In this document: positions 1-9,770 of the stretch, in pieces
Layout of the letters: the number at the start of each line of letters is the position of its first letter
Numbering within the stretch: the stretch's first letter is position 1
Assembly (NCBI GenBank): GCA_035546295.1
Contig: DATKBT010000069.1
Span: 1-27,704 of the forward strand
Length of the DNA stretch: 27,704 nt
DNA from: DATKBT01 sp035546295
GTDB lineage: Bacteria > Acidobacteriota > Thermoanaerobaculia > Multivoradales > Multivoraceae
Direction: 5' to 3'
The notes under the pieces: generated by a model
What the model saw: the letters and a program-made list of their open reading frames with translations, nothing else
What the model was told of the DNA's origin: nothing
The model's database searches: none
Made by a program: the position numbers and the translations under genes

Positions 1-132
1 CCGAGGCCTCGAGCCCGCGGCGCGACGCCCCACGCCGCGCCCGCCGAGGCGCCCTCCGCCGACACCGAGATCGACAGCACGACGGATGAAACGACGCTCA
101 CGACGCCAGGAATGCCACGGAGAGACTCCGAG
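1..132 (+). other. Unassigned left edge, open in the sufB frame
   Basis: No stop codon occurs in the sufB reading frame from the window edge to the chosen sufB start. About 31 of the 37 codons in positions 1-111 end in G or C, which looks like coding sequence. The translation is rich in Ala, Pro, Thr and Asp/Glu and looks like a flexible linker or tail. The frame has no ATG, GTG or TTG before 112. It could be the end of an upstream gene that lacks a stop in this frame, an N-terminal extension of SufB, or chance in GC-rich DNA. An Rrf2-type regulator often precedes suf operons, but nothing here identifies one. Confidence 0.35.
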
Positions 133-1581
<1,449 letters not shown>

Positions 1582-1595
1582 GCCCCCGCACGAGG

Positions 1596-1621
1596 CGAGG
1601 GCGCGCCGGCGGCCACCCTCG
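1596..1621 (+). other. Possible stem-loop after sufB
   Basis: CGAGGG (1596-1601) and CCCTCG (1616-1621) can pair around a GC-rich 14-base loop just after the sufB stop. The 10-mer GGCCCCCGCA occurs on both sides (1581-1590 and 1623-1632). No U-tract follows, so it is not a classical terminator. It could stabilise the sufB end of the message or attenuate read-through into sufC. Confidence 0.3.
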
Positions 1622-1692
1622 GGCCCCCGCAACCCAACCGGACGGTGAGCTGGCGCCGCCGCCGCAACCGCTCGAACACGGGGTACCGATCG

Positions 1693-1788
1693 CACAGACC
1701 GACAGACCGACAGACCGACAGACGAACAGACCGACAGACCGACAGATCGACAGACCGATAGACCGACAGATCGAACGACGGAACAGAC
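1693..1788 (+). repeat. 8-bp tandem repeat (consensus GACAGACC)
   Basis: About ten head-to-tail octamers run from 1693 to 1772. Several are exact GACAGACC copies; others differ by one base (GACAGACG, AACAGACC, GACAGATC, GATAGACC). Two more decayed units run to 1788. The array fills most of the sufB-sufC gap and ends just before the sufC ribosome binding site. The RNA-sense strand from 1693 to 1800 has only three T residues in 108 bases, so the sufC leader would be almost U-free and probably unstructured. A unit of 8 is not a multiple of 3 and no real gene reads through it. Confidence 0.93.
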
Positions 1789-1791
1789 AGC

Positions 1792-1796
1792 GGAGA
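1792..1796 (+). promoter_or_regulatory. Ribosome binding site of sufC
   Basis: GGAGA lies 8 bases before ATG 1805 and directly after the tandem repeat. It supports ATG 1805 over the in-frame TTG at 1802. Confidence 0.6.
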
Positions 1797-1804
1797 CCCG
1801 TTTG

Positions 1805-2550
<746 letters not shown>

Positions 2551-2551
<1 letters not shown>

Positions 2552-3930
2552 TGGAGGCGGTGGCGAGCACGCAGGAAGCGGCCCAGCCCGCCGGCTCCCC
2601 GGCGCGCAAGGACGGCCGCGAGCACGAGTGGCTGGCGCGCTTCGAGAAGCTCGAGGCAGAGCTGCCGCCGATGCCCGAGGGCGCTCCCGGCCGGCGCCAG
2701 GCGATCGAGCACTTCGTCGAGCGCGGCGTTCCGACGGTGCGCGAGGAGGAGTGGCGTTTCACCAACGTCGCCGAGATCGCTCGCACCTCGTACCGGCCCG
2801 CGCCGCCGGTCGCCGTGGAGCGCGAGCAGATCGCAGGGCTGCTGCTCGACGGCTGCCGGCACGTCGTGCTGGTCAACGGGCGACTCGCGGCCGACCTGTC
2901 ACGGCTCGACGAGAACGTCGCCGCCTCGTCGCTGGCCGACGCGCTGCGCGGCGAGGGCCCGCTGGCTGCGCTGGTCGGCGAGACGCTCGGTCGCGAGGCT
3001 CCGATCGAGCATCCCTTCGTGGCGCTCAACACCGCGCTGTTCGAGGACGGGGTGGCGCTGGCGATTCCGGCTCGCGAGCGGGTCGAAGAGCCGATCCAGA
3101 TCCTGCACGTGACCGTGCCGCAGGAAGCGAGCTCGGCTCCGGTCGCGCTCTTCCCACGGGTGCTCCTGGTCGCGGGCGAGAGCTCGGAGGCGACGGTGGT
3201 CGAGAGCTACGCCACCCTCGGCGAAGGCCCGGCCCTGGTGGCGCCCGTGACCGAGGTCTTCTGCCGCGACAATGCCTCGCTCCGCCACTACCGGGTCGAG
3301 GCCGAGTCGACCGAGACGACCCATCTGGCGACGCTGCAGGTCGAGCTCGAGCGTTCAGCGGCTCTGCTCTCGCTCTCGCTCTCCTACGGCGGCGGGCTGG
3401 TGCGCAACGACATGGGCGGCGCCATGCGCGGCGAGGGATCCAACTGCACGCTCGACGGCCTCTACTTCATCACCGGCCGGCAGCACGTCGACTTCCACAT
3501 GCGCATGGACCACATCGCCCCCCACTGCTCGAGCCACGAGCTGTTCAAGGGCATCCTCGACCAACGGGCGCGCGCGGTGTTCAACGGCCTGATCTACGTG
3601 CACAAGGGCGCCCAGAAGACCGACGCCAAGCAGACCAACCGCAACCTGCTGCTCTCGCCCGAAGCGATGGTCAACAGCAATCCCCAGCTCGAGATCTTCG
3701 CCGACGACGTCAGGTGCACCCACGGCTCGACCATCGGCCAGCTCGATCCCGACGCGATGTTCTACATGCGCTCGCGCGGGGTCGATCCCGAGGCTGCGGA
3801 GAGCCTGCTGACCTACGCGTTCGCCTCTGAGCTGGTCGACCGCGTGCACGTTCCGGCGCTGCGCGAGGAGCTCGAGAGGCTGCTGATCGAGCGCCTGCCG
3901 CAGGGCGACGTCGTGCGGCACGTGATGTGA
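2551..3930 (+). CDS. sufD: Fe-S cluster assembly protein SufD
   Basis: SufD pairs with SufB in the SufBC2D scaffold and is needed for iron entry and cluster formation. The 459-residue product has a charged, divergent N-terminal helical part, then the right-handed beta-helix core typical of SufB/SufD. The C-terminal block contains HKGAQKTDAKQTNRNLLLS and CTHGSTIGQLDPDAMFYMRS, with Cys389 and His391; the His should correspond to the SufD residue implicated in cluster assembly. ATG 2551 overlaps the sufC stop by one base and has GGAAGGGG at 2536-2543. A GTG at 2548 is an alternative. The gene ends four bases after a GTG that could start sufS. Confidence 0.95.
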
Positions 3931-3965
3931 GCTTCGGGAGCGCTTCCAACCGAACGACGATCCAG

Positions 3966-5276
3966 ATGACCACGGCCGATTCCACCGCCAACCCCACGCC
4001 GGGCACCGTCGCCGCGGCGGCGCCCCCGACGGGCTACGACGTCGAGGCGATCCGCGCCCACTTCCCGAGCCTCGACCAGGAGGTCCATGGCCATCCGCTG
4101 GTCTACCTCGACACCGCGGCCAGCGCCCAGCGTCCGCTGCCCGTGATCGAGGCGATGGAGCGGTTCGAGCGCACGTCCTACGCCAACGTCCACCGCGGCG
4201 TCCACACGCTGTCGCAACGCGCCACCGAGGCCTACGAGGCGTCGCGGGCACGCGTCGCGCGCTTCCTCGGCGCGACCGATCCCCACGAGGCCATCTTCGT
4301 GCGCGGCACCACCGAAGGGCTCAACCTGGTCGCCCAGAGCTGGGGTCGCGAGAGCGTCGGGCCGGGCGACGTGGTCGTCGTCAGCGAGATGGAGCACCAC
4401 TCGAACCTGGTGCCCTGGCAGCTCCTGTGCTCCGAGCGAGGCGCCGACATCCGTGTGCTGCCGGTCGACGACGCCGGCGACCTGCGCCTCGAGGAGCTCG
4501 ATCGACTGCTCGAGCCGCCGGCGTCGGGAGGAGTCGTCAGGGCCGTCGCGGTCACCCACGTGTCGAACTCGCTGGGCACGATCAACGACATCGGCGAGAT
4601 CTCGCGGCGCGCCCATGCCGCCGGCGCCATCGTGGTGGTCGACGGCGCCCAGGCCGCGCCGCACCTGCCGGTCGACGTCGGCGCGATCGGGTGCGACTTC
4701 TACGCGTTCTCGGGGCACAAGGCTTATGGCCCCTCGGGGATCGGCGTGCTGTGGGGTCGGCGTGAGCTGCTCGACGCGATGCCCCCCTGGCAAGGCGGTG
4801 GCGGCATGATCGAGCGAGTCAGCTTCGCCGGCACGACCTTCGCGCGCGTGCCCGAGCGTTTCGAGGCGGGGACCCCCTACATCGTCGGCGCGGTCGGGCT
4901 CGCCGCCGCGCTCGACTTTCTCGAGGAGATCGGTCTCGAGGAGATCGGCGCCTGGGAGCACGCGCTCGTGGAACGGGCGGTCGAGAGGCTGTCGCCGATC
5001 GCGGGGCTGCGGCTCGTCGGCACCGGGACCGAGCTGTTGTCGCGTCGGGCGGCGATCGTCTCGTTCCTGCTCGAGCACGCGCACGCCCACGACGTCGGCA
5101 CCTTTCTCGACCAGGAGGGGATCGCGGTGCGCACCGGCCACCACTGCAACCAGCCCTTGATGGAGCGCTACGGAATTCCGTCGACCTCCCGCGCCTCCTT
5201 CGCCATCTACAACACCCTCGAAGAGGTCGACCGGCTCGCTGCGGCACTCCAGCGGATCTCGGAGTTCTTCGCCTGA
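3966..5276 (+). CDS. sufS: Cysteine desulfurase SufS
   Basis: SufS is the PLP-dependent group II cysteine desulfurase that takes sulfur from L-cysteine and passes it to SufU. Family blocks are clear: YLDTAASAQRP near the N-terminus, the PLP-binding lysine in FSGHKAYGPSGIG (Lys252) and the persulfide cysteine in RTGHHCNQPLM (Cys394). From ATG 3966 the product is 436 residues with an Ala/Thr/Pro-rich N-terminal tail of about 25. A GTG at 3927 overlaps the sufD stop as GTGA and would add 13 residues. Neither start has a good Shine-Dalgarno sequence, so the start is uncertain. The stop shares one base with the sufU ATG. The RxGHHC motif and adjacent sufU mark the SufS/SufU rather than SufS/SufE arrangement. 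Confidence 0.95.
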   Translation: MTTADSTANPTPGTVAAAAPPTGYDVEAIRAHFPSLDQEVHGHPLVYLDTAASAQRPLPVIEAMERFERTSYANVHRGVHTLSQRATEAYEASRARVARFLGATDPHEAIFVRGTTEGLNLVAQSWGRESVGPGDVVVVSEMEHHSNLVPWQLLCSERGADIRVLPVDDAGDLRLEELDRLLEPPASGGVVRAVAVTHVSNSLGTINDIGEISRRAHAAGAIVVVDGAQAAPHLPVDVGAIGCDFYAFSGHKAYGPSGIGVLWGRRELLDAMPPWQGGGGMIERVSFAGTTFARVPERFEAGTPYIVGAVGLAAALDFLEEIGLEEIGAWEHALVERAVERLSPIAGLRLVGTGTELLSRRAAIVSFLLEHAHAHDVGTFLDQEGIAVRTGHHCNQPLMERYGIPSTSRASFAIYNTLEEVDRLAAALQRISEFFA

Positions 5277-5740
5277 TGTCGTCCGACCTGCGCTCCCTCT
5301 ACCAGGAGGTCATCCTCGACCACTACAAGCGGCCGCGCAACTTCGGGTCGCTCGAGGGGGCCGACCACCACGCCAACGGCTACAACCCTCTGTGCGGCGA
5401 CCGCATCAGCGTCCACCTGAAGCTGGGCGAAGGAGGCGAGATCGAGGGCATCTCGTTCGAAGGCTCGGGTTGCGCGATCTCGACCGCCTCGGCGTCTCTC
5501 ATGACCGAGGCGGTCTCCGGCAAGCGCGCCGAGGAGGCGTTGGCCCTGCACGGTCGTTTCCACAAGGTGCTCACCGATCGGGAGGGCGAGCCGGACCTCT
5601 CCGGCCTCGGCAAGCTCGAGGCGCTCACCGGGGTGCGCGAGTACCCGGTACGCATCAAATGCGCCACGCTGGCCTGGCATGCGCTCAAGGCGGCGCTCGA
5701 GAGCGAGGGCGAGAGCGCGAAGCGCGTGAGCACTGAGTAA
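5276..5740 (+). CDS. sufU: SufU, zinc-dependent sulfur acceptor of SufS
   Basis: SufU is an IscU-fold protein that binds zinc and accepts persulfide sulfur from SufS before delivery to SufBCD. The 154-residue product carries the expected ligands: Cys40 and Asp42 in PLCGD, Cys66 in GSGCAIS and Cys129 in RIKCATLAW. The insertion between the second and third cysteines separates SufU from IscU, and the IscU LPPVK motif is absent. Its ATG overlaps the sufS stop by one base, with GGAG at 5261-5264. The neighbouring SufS supports the assignment. The C-terminal tail is short and charged. Confidence 0.94.
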   Translation: MSSDLRSLYQEVILDHYKRPRNFGSLEGADHHANGYNPLCGDRISVHLKLGEGGEIEGISFEGSGCAISTASASLMTEAVSGKRAEEALALHGRFHKVLTDREGEPDLSGLGKLEALTGVREYPVRIKCATLAWHALKAALESEGESAKRVSTE

Positions 5741-5748
5741 CGAAGGTC

Positions 5749-5773
5749 GGACGAGAGAGCCATCTCTCCGTCC
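5749..5773 (+). other. Stem-loop between sufU and sufT
   Basis: GGACG plus GAGAG (5749-5759, one bulged A) pairs with CTCTCCGTCC (5764-5773) around the four-base loop CCAT, giving a 10-bp stem. It sits 8 bases after the sufU stop. The sufT ribosome binding site (AGGAG, 5779-5783) begins six bases after it. No U-tract follows, so RNA processing, 3'-end protection of the sufBCDSU message or control of sufT translation are likelier than termination. Confidence 0.55.
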
Positions 5774-5789
5774 CCGAGAGGAGAAACCG

Positions 5790-6245
5790 ATGTTCGGACG
5801 ATTTCGCAGACAGGAGCCCGACGCCGGGGCGGCAGCCACCGCCGACGCCGACGCCTCGAGCGCCGCGGCGCCCCCCGCGGTCGAGGTCGGCGAGACGTGG
5901 GAACCCGCGTCCAGTGGGAGCGATGCGGCCGGCGACCGTTCCCTCGAGGAACGAGTCGTCGAGGCGCTCCAGAGCATCTACGACCCCGAGATCCCGGTGA
6001 ACATCTACGAGCTCGGCCTCATCTACGACGTGGCGCTGCCCGAGGGCGACGAAGGACGCGTCGGCATCAAGATGACGCTGACCTCGCCGCACTGCCCGGT
6101 CGCCGAGTCGCTCCCCGGCGACGTGAAACGCCGGGTCGAGGCGGTCGTGGGCGTCGCCGAGGCCGACGTCGAGGTGGTCTGGGATCCGGCGTGGAACCCG
6201 GAGATGATGAGCGAGGCGGCGAAGCTGGAGCTGGGGTTCTTCTGA
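5790..6245 (+). CDS. sufT: SufT, DUF59/MIP18-family Fe-S maturation protein
   Basis: SufT-type DUF59 proteins act late in Fe-S cluster maturation and are commonly encoded in SUF operons. The 151-residue product has an Ala/Asp-rich N-terminal extension of about 50 residues. The DUF59 domain follows, with YDPEIPVNIYELGLIYDV near 67-84, TSPHCPVAESLPGDV near 100-114 (one conserved Cys) and the SufT-type C-terminus VVWDPAWNPEMMSE. AGGAG at 5779-5783 is 6 bases before ATG 5790. It follows sufU by 49 bases, across a stem-loop. The related phenylacetate-pathway PaaD is ruled out by context and by the WDPAWNPEMMSE tail. Confidence 0.9.
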   Translation: MFGRFRRQEPDAGAAATADADASSAAAPPAVEVGETWEPASSGSDAAGDRSLEERVVEALQSIYDPEIPVNIYELGLIYDVALPEGDEGRVGIKMTLTSPHCPVAESLPGDVKRRVEAVVGVAEADVEVVWDPAWNPEMMSEAAKLELGFF

Positions 6246-6290
6246 GCCTTCGAGCCTTCGGGGACTGCGTCCCCTCAGGTCGAAGGCTCA
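6243..6290 (+). terminator. Two-part hairpin at the end of the suf operon
   Basis: An outer 11-bp perfect inverted repeat, TGAGCCTTCGA (6243-6253) with TCGAAGGCTCA (6280-6290), encloses an inner hairpin, GGGGAC (6260-6265) with GTCCCC (6269-6274) and a 3-base loop. The outer arm starts at the sufT stop codon itself. No U-run follows, so termination may be factor-dependent or the structure may protect the 3' end. Confidence 0.55.
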
Positions 6291-6388
6291 GGGCGCTCAT
6301 TGGAGTCGAGCGAGCTCGCCTCCAAAGGCTCTTCTGCCATTCGACGTGCTGAGCGGGACCAGACTTCGGATTCCGGCGTCGTTGCTGC

Positions 6389-7117
6389 ATGCCGCTTGAA
6401 GCCGCCGAGCTGATCCGGCGCCTCTGGAATGCGGCTCGTCGCGCCGCCGCCGGAATCCCCGGCGGCAGTGAGGCGGTCTGGCCCGGTCTGCGCAGCGACC
6501 TGCTGGTCGCGCACGAGTCGATCTACCGGTTCGCGGCCCGATGGACTGCGGGCAAACGCGTGCTCGACGCCGCCTGCGGCACGGGATACGGTTCGGCGTT
6601 GCTGGCGCAAGCGGGGGCGAGCCGCGTGGTCGGAGTGGATCGCGACAGGCGTCGGATCGCCTTCGCCCAGCGGCGCTTTCGAACCCCGGAGTCGAGCTTC
6701 CAGGTCCAGGACTGCGAGGCACTCGACTTCCCCGAGGGCGCCTTCGACCTCGTCGTGTCCTCCAACACCCTGGAGCACCTGGCGCGACCGGCACGATTCC
6801 TGAGCGCCGCCCGGCGGCTGCTCGTCCACGACGGCGTCCTGGTCGTGGCGGTCCCACCGATCTACGGCCCCGCCGACCGCCAGGTGCACGCGCGCAACCC
6901 GCACCACTGCTCGAACCTCACGATCCGGCAATGGGCCGAGCTGTTCCGCGCCGAGGGCTGGAGCCCGCGCTCCTTCGCCCATCTCTGCGCCAAGCCGCTC
7001 GACTTCTCCTCCCACGCTGCCAGCACGGTTCAGTGGGGAGACTTTTCGTTCCCGGAGCTGAGCGGCGATGAGGCAAACGTGACGCCGACGATCAGCGCGA
7101 TCTACGTGCTGGGTTGA
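6389..7117 (+). CDS. Class I SAM-dependent methyltransferase
   Basis: The 242-residue protein has a Rossmann-fold methyltransferase core. Motif I, VLDAACGTGYG, lies near residues 58-68; an acidic residue follows in VVGVDRDRRR; a post-I block reads FDLVVSSNTLEHL. This resembles the Methyltransf_11/25 group used for small-molecule, lipid or sugar methylation. The C-terminal half has NPHHCSNLTIRQWAELFRAE, a pattern I associate with methyltransferases in O-antigen and surface-glycan clusters, but the substrate cannot be named. The ATG has only a weak Shine-Dalgarno sequence. It is monocistronic between two hairpins and not coupled to suf. Confidence 0.85.
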   Translation: MPLEAAELIRRLWNAARRAAAGIPGGSEAVWPGLRSDLLVAHESIYRFAARWTAGKRVLDAACGTGYGSALLAQAGASRVVGVDRDRRRIAFAQRRFRTPESSFQVQDCEALDFPEGAFDLVVSSNTLEHLARPARFLSAARRLLVHDGVLVVAVPPIYGPADRQVHARNPHHCSNLTIRQWAELFRAEGWSPRSFAHLCAKPLDFSSHAASTVQWGDFSFPELSGDEANVTPTISAIYVLG

Positions 7118-7153
7118 CCGTCCACTGAACCGGGGCCGGCGCAGGTTGTGGTG

Positions 7154-7188
7154 GGCTCCCGGCCGAAGAGCCCCGTCCTGCGGGAGCC
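7154..7188 (+). terminator. Terminator-like hairpin after the methyltransferase gene
   Basis: GGCTCCCG (7154-7161) pairs with CGGGAGCC (7181-7188), an 8-bp GC-rich stem with a 19-base loop, 37 bases after the stop codon. No U-tract follows. Confidence 0.35.
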
Positions 7189-7371
7189 GGCGTCCGGCCG
7201 AAGCCGTTCTCTGACGACCGGTCGGCCGATCAGAGCTCCAGCCGCGGTCCCTTCGTCGCGCCGCCGGTTGATGTGAGATCGGAGGTCTTCGAGGCGCTCC
7301 CGCGCCCGGCCCCCGCGAGCGTCATGAAACCTGCGGTCGGCCCGAGACGTTTCTCTAAGAGCGAGCCGACG

Positions 7372-7388
7372 CGGCGCGTCCTGCGGCG
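7372..7388. repeat. 17-bp intergenic repeat, copy 1
   Basis: CGGCGCGTCCTGCGGCG at 7372-7388 is identical to 22483-22499. Both copies are intergenic and preceded by a GAG(C/T)C-like flank. The core CGTCCTGCGG also appears at 7174-7183 in the hairpin loop and arm after the methyltransferase. Confidence 0.6.
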
Positions 7389-7474
7389 ACGACGCGACGA
7401 GGCCGCCGTCGCCTCCCCACCCGATCAGATCGCCGGCGGGTCTCCTCGAGCGCCGGCCGAACAGGAGAGACGAA

Positions 7475-9046
7475 ATGAGCCTGCCGACCCTCGCCGCCCT
7501 TTCGATCCTCGCGCTGAGCTCCGCGAGCGCCGTCTCCTCGAACGCGACCGCCGTGGCCACGATCGACGCTCCGACCTGGAGCGAGGGTGTCGCCGCGATC
7601 GTGCACGAGAGTTGCGCGAGCTGCCACCGCCCGGGCGAGGTGGCGCCGATGTCGCTGCTCACCTACCAGGAAGCGCGTCCCTGGGCGAGGTCGATCGCGC
7701 GTCGGGTCGCCGACGGCACGATGCCCCCCTGGCACGCGACCGGCGGCACCGCCGAGTTCACCAACGACCGCTCGATCACCGAGCAGCAGATCCAGGCGCT
7801 GGTCCGATGGGCGGGGGCCGGCGCTCCGGCCGGCGATCTCGAGGCGGCGCCCGAGCCGCCGAAGTTTCCGTCCGACGAGTGGCGGCTCGGCGAGCCGGAT
7901 TTCGTCGTCACTCTCGAGCAGGTCGAGGTGCCGGCCGGCGGACCCGATCAGTTCCACGACCTCGTGGGCAGGGTCGCGCTGCCCGAGGACGAGTGGGTGA
8001 CCGCGGTGGAGATCCTCCCCGGCAACGCGAAGGTCGTTCACCACGTCATCGTGGTCGGCGTCAAGGGCTTCGACGTCGACCCCATGGCGGGCTGGCTCGG
8101 CGCCTGGGCGGCGGGCACCGAGCCGATGGTCTTCCCCGAGGGCACTGGACGGCTCCTGCCCAAGGGCTCGAACATCATCGCCGACATGCACTATCACCCG
8201 GCCGAGACCGCCGAGACCGACGTCACACGGATCGGACTGCACTTCGCGGACCAGCCGCCCGCCAAGGAGCTCACCAACCTGTGGGTGCAGAACGAGAGCT
8301 TCGAGATCCCGGCCGGCGCCGAGAACCACGAGGTGCGGGCGACGAGGAAGCTCTGGCAGTCGGGGAAGATCCTGACGCTGACCCCGCACATGCACTATCG
8401 CGGCAAGGACTTCGAGTTCATCCTCCACTACCCCGACGGTCGCCGGGAGGTGCCGCTCGAGGTCGGACAGTGGGACTTCAACTGGCAGACGTTCTACAAG
8501 CTCACGAAGCCGATCGACGTGCCGGCCGGCACCGTGGTCGAGGTCGTCGCGCACTACGACAACTCGGCAGCCAACCCGGACAACCCCGATCCGTCGAAGA
8601 ACGTTCGTTTCGGCACCGAGTCCTACGACGAGATGATGATCGGCTTCGTCGATTTCATCGTCGACGAAGGGGTCAAGCCGCTGACGCCGTTCGAGATCAG
8701 GACCCGGTTGATCGGCGAGATCGCCGAGCGGCACCCCGGCCGGGTCTGGCAGGTGAGCGCCAAGGCGCCCGAGAAGCGCAGCGAGCCGAACAGCTGGGCC
8801 CCGCTCTACCTGCCCGAGCACGGTGATGGCGTGTTCTACATCATCACCAACGATCAGCTGGTCGACGCCGAGGTCACCGGCATCGAGTGGAAGGGCGACG
8901 ACTTCACCTCGACCGTCGAGCTGCCCGGCGGCGGCACTTTCGGTCTCACCGGCACCGTGCACGACGACGGCAGGATCGAGACCACCCTGCACCTTCCGGA
9001 GGACCGCACCATGTCCTGGGACGGCCGCCTCGCCGGCTCGTCCTAG
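7475..9046 (+). CDS. Secreted cytochrome c/PHM-type copper monooxygenase
   Basis: The 523-residue protein starts with a hydrophobic, signal-like segment (about 1-28, few basic residues). A small heme-c domain follows, with CASCH (Cys47, Cys50, His51) and a possible axial ligand in DGTMPPWH. The rest resembles copper type II, ascorbate-dependent monooxygenases of the PHM/DBH fold: His189-His190 in VVHHVIVV, His239 and His241 in MHYHP, His305 and His307 in HMHYRG, and Met387/388 in DEMMIGFVDF. Together these give a CuH-like three-His site and a CuM-like two-His-plus-Met site. Heme and copper domains in one chain suggest electron delivery from the cytochrome to copper. The substrate is unknown. 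AGGAG at 7463-7467 supports the start. Confidence 0.82.
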   Translation: MSLPTLAALSILALSSASAVSSNATAVATIDAPTWSEGVAAIVHESCASCHRPGEVAPMSLLTYQEARPWARSIARRVADGTMPPWHATGGTAEFTNDRSITEQQIQALVRWAGAGAPAGDLEAAPEPPKFPSDEWRLGEPDFVVTLEQVEVPAGGPDQFHDLVGRVALPEDEWVTAVEILPGNAKVVHHVIVVGVKGFDVDPMAGWLGAWAAGTEPMVFPEGTGRLLPKGSNIIADMHYHPAETAETDVTRIGLHFADQPPAKELTNLWVQNESFEIPAGAENHEVRATRKLWQSGKILTLTPHMHYRGKDFEFILHYPDGRREVPLEVGQWDFNWQTFYKLTKPIDVPAGTVVEVVAHYDNSAANPDNPDPSKNVRFGTESYDEMMIGFVDFIVDEGVKPLTPFEIRTRLIGEIAERHPGRVWQVSAKAPEKRSEPNSWAPLYLPEHGDGVFYIITNDQLVDAEVTGIEWKGDDFTSTVELPGGGTFGLTGTVHDDGRIETTLHLPEDRTMSWDGRLAGSS

Positions 9047-9139
9047 CTCGGCTCCGCCCGCGCCCACGGGACCCCAGCCGCCAGCCGAGCGCTCGAGGCG
9101 GGTGCGCGGCCCGCTGCGATCACGCCCCGCGGGCGGTGC

Positions 9140-9148
9140 TGCTATCGT
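9140..9148 (+). promoter_or_regulatory. Extended -10 promoter element
   Basis: TG-C-TATCGT (9140-9148) is an extended -10-like sequence 40 bases before ATG 9188. No good -35 hexamer is visible at the normal distance. Similar TA-rich hexamers stand out before other genes here. Confidence 0.4.
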
Positions 9149-9187
9149 CGTCCGCGAAAGCGGCGTCGTTCGCCGCAGGAGCGCCCG

Positions 9188-9694
9188 ATGACCATCTCGA
9201 CCACCATTCTCTCGCTGCTGCTCGCCGCCGCCCAGACGTCGGCTTCCCAAGAGCCGCCTCTTGCCGACGCGCACCACCCGGAGGAGGGCGTCCTCTTCGG
9301 CGGCCAGCCCAGCGAGGCCGAGCTCGAGGCGCTGGCCGAGGCGGGGTACACGGTGCTCGACCTGCGCATGCCGCAGGAGGATCGCGGCTACGACGAAGCG
9401 ACGGCGGCCGAGCGCCTGGGCCTCGAGTACCACAATGTGCCGGTCGGCGGCGCGACGCTGTCCGACTCGTCCACTTTCGAGCGGTTCTTCGAGCTGTTCG
9501 AGAAGGCAGAGCGGCCGGTGGCCGTGCACTGCGCCTCGGGCAATCGCGTCGGCGGGCTCTACTACGCGTATCTGGTGGCCAAGAAGGGGCTGTCACGCGA
9601 GCAGGCGCTCGAGAAGGCGCGCGAGAGCGGGCTGAGCAGCGAGAGCTTGCGAAGAACCGTGGACGGCTACCTCGACTCGCTGCCGCCCGGCTGA
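9188..9694 (+). CDS. Secreted DUF442/BLH-type phosphatase-like protein
   Basis: The 168-residue product begins with a hydrophobic signal-like segment (about 1-20). It then shows the beta-lactamase-hydrolase-like phosphatase (DUF442) pattern. GVLFGGQPSEAELEALAEAG and VLDLRMPQED match its N-terminal part, and VAVHCASGNRVGG carries a CxxGxR loop (Cys115, Arg120). The spacing of four residues between Cys and Arg is the short form typical of DUF442; classical tyrosine phosphatases have five. AGGAG at 9177-9181 gives a clear start. Phosphate-ester cleavage or a sulfur/persulfide role are both possible; only an envelope location is supported. It follows the copper protein but has its own promoter-like element. 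Confidence 0.78.
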   Translation: MTISTTILSLLLAAAQTSASQEPPLADAHHPEEGVLFGGQPSEAELEALAEAGYTVLDLRMPQEDRGYDEATAAERLGLEYHNVPVGGATLSDSSTFERFFELFEKAERPVAVHCASGNRVGGLYYAYLVAKKGLSREQALEKARESGLSSESLRRTVDGYLDSLPPG

Positions 9695-9731
9695 CGGTGG
9701 GCGTCGCGGTCCTCTCGCGCCCCCCTCCCGC

Positions 9732-9737
9732 TACAAT
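9732..9737 (+). promoter_or_regulatory. -10 promoter element upstream of ispH
   Basis: TACAAT in a GC-rich background, 33 bases before the ispH GTG start. No recognisable -35 box. GGGGAGG (9754-9760) lies between it and the start. Confidence 0.5.
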
Positions 9738-9770
9738 GGCTCGGCACGGTTCCGGGGAGGCTCGCAGCAG

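Larger units (their letters stand above)
7118..7474 (+). other. Intergenic region with hairpin and shared 17-mer
   Basis: No gene is convincing in these 357 bases. It holds a terminator-like inverted repeat just after the methyltransferase and, at 7372-7388, a 17-base string identical to one at 22483-22499. The end carries the copper monooxygenase ribosome binding site AGGAG (7463-7467). No clear promoter could be picked. Confidence 0.6.

Noticed and set aside
1693..1788. Repeated units between sufB and sufC suggested a CRISPR-like array.
   Set aside because: Units are 8 bases, directly adjacent and without spacers; it is a simple tandem repeat.
3927..3965. GTG 3927 as the sufS start, overlapping sufD.
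   Set aside because: Possible because of the GTGA overlap, but it adds a non-conserved tail to an already long N-terminus; kept as an alternative only.
6389..7117. The methyltransferase as part of the suf operon.
   Set aside because: A strong two-part hairpin and a 143-base gap separate them, and no functional link is evident.
7355..9529. A long open frame on the minus strand opposite the copper monooxygenase and phosphatase genes.
   Set aside because: It is a by-product of G/C-rich codons on the other strand; its translation shows no family motifs and it covers two well-supported genes.
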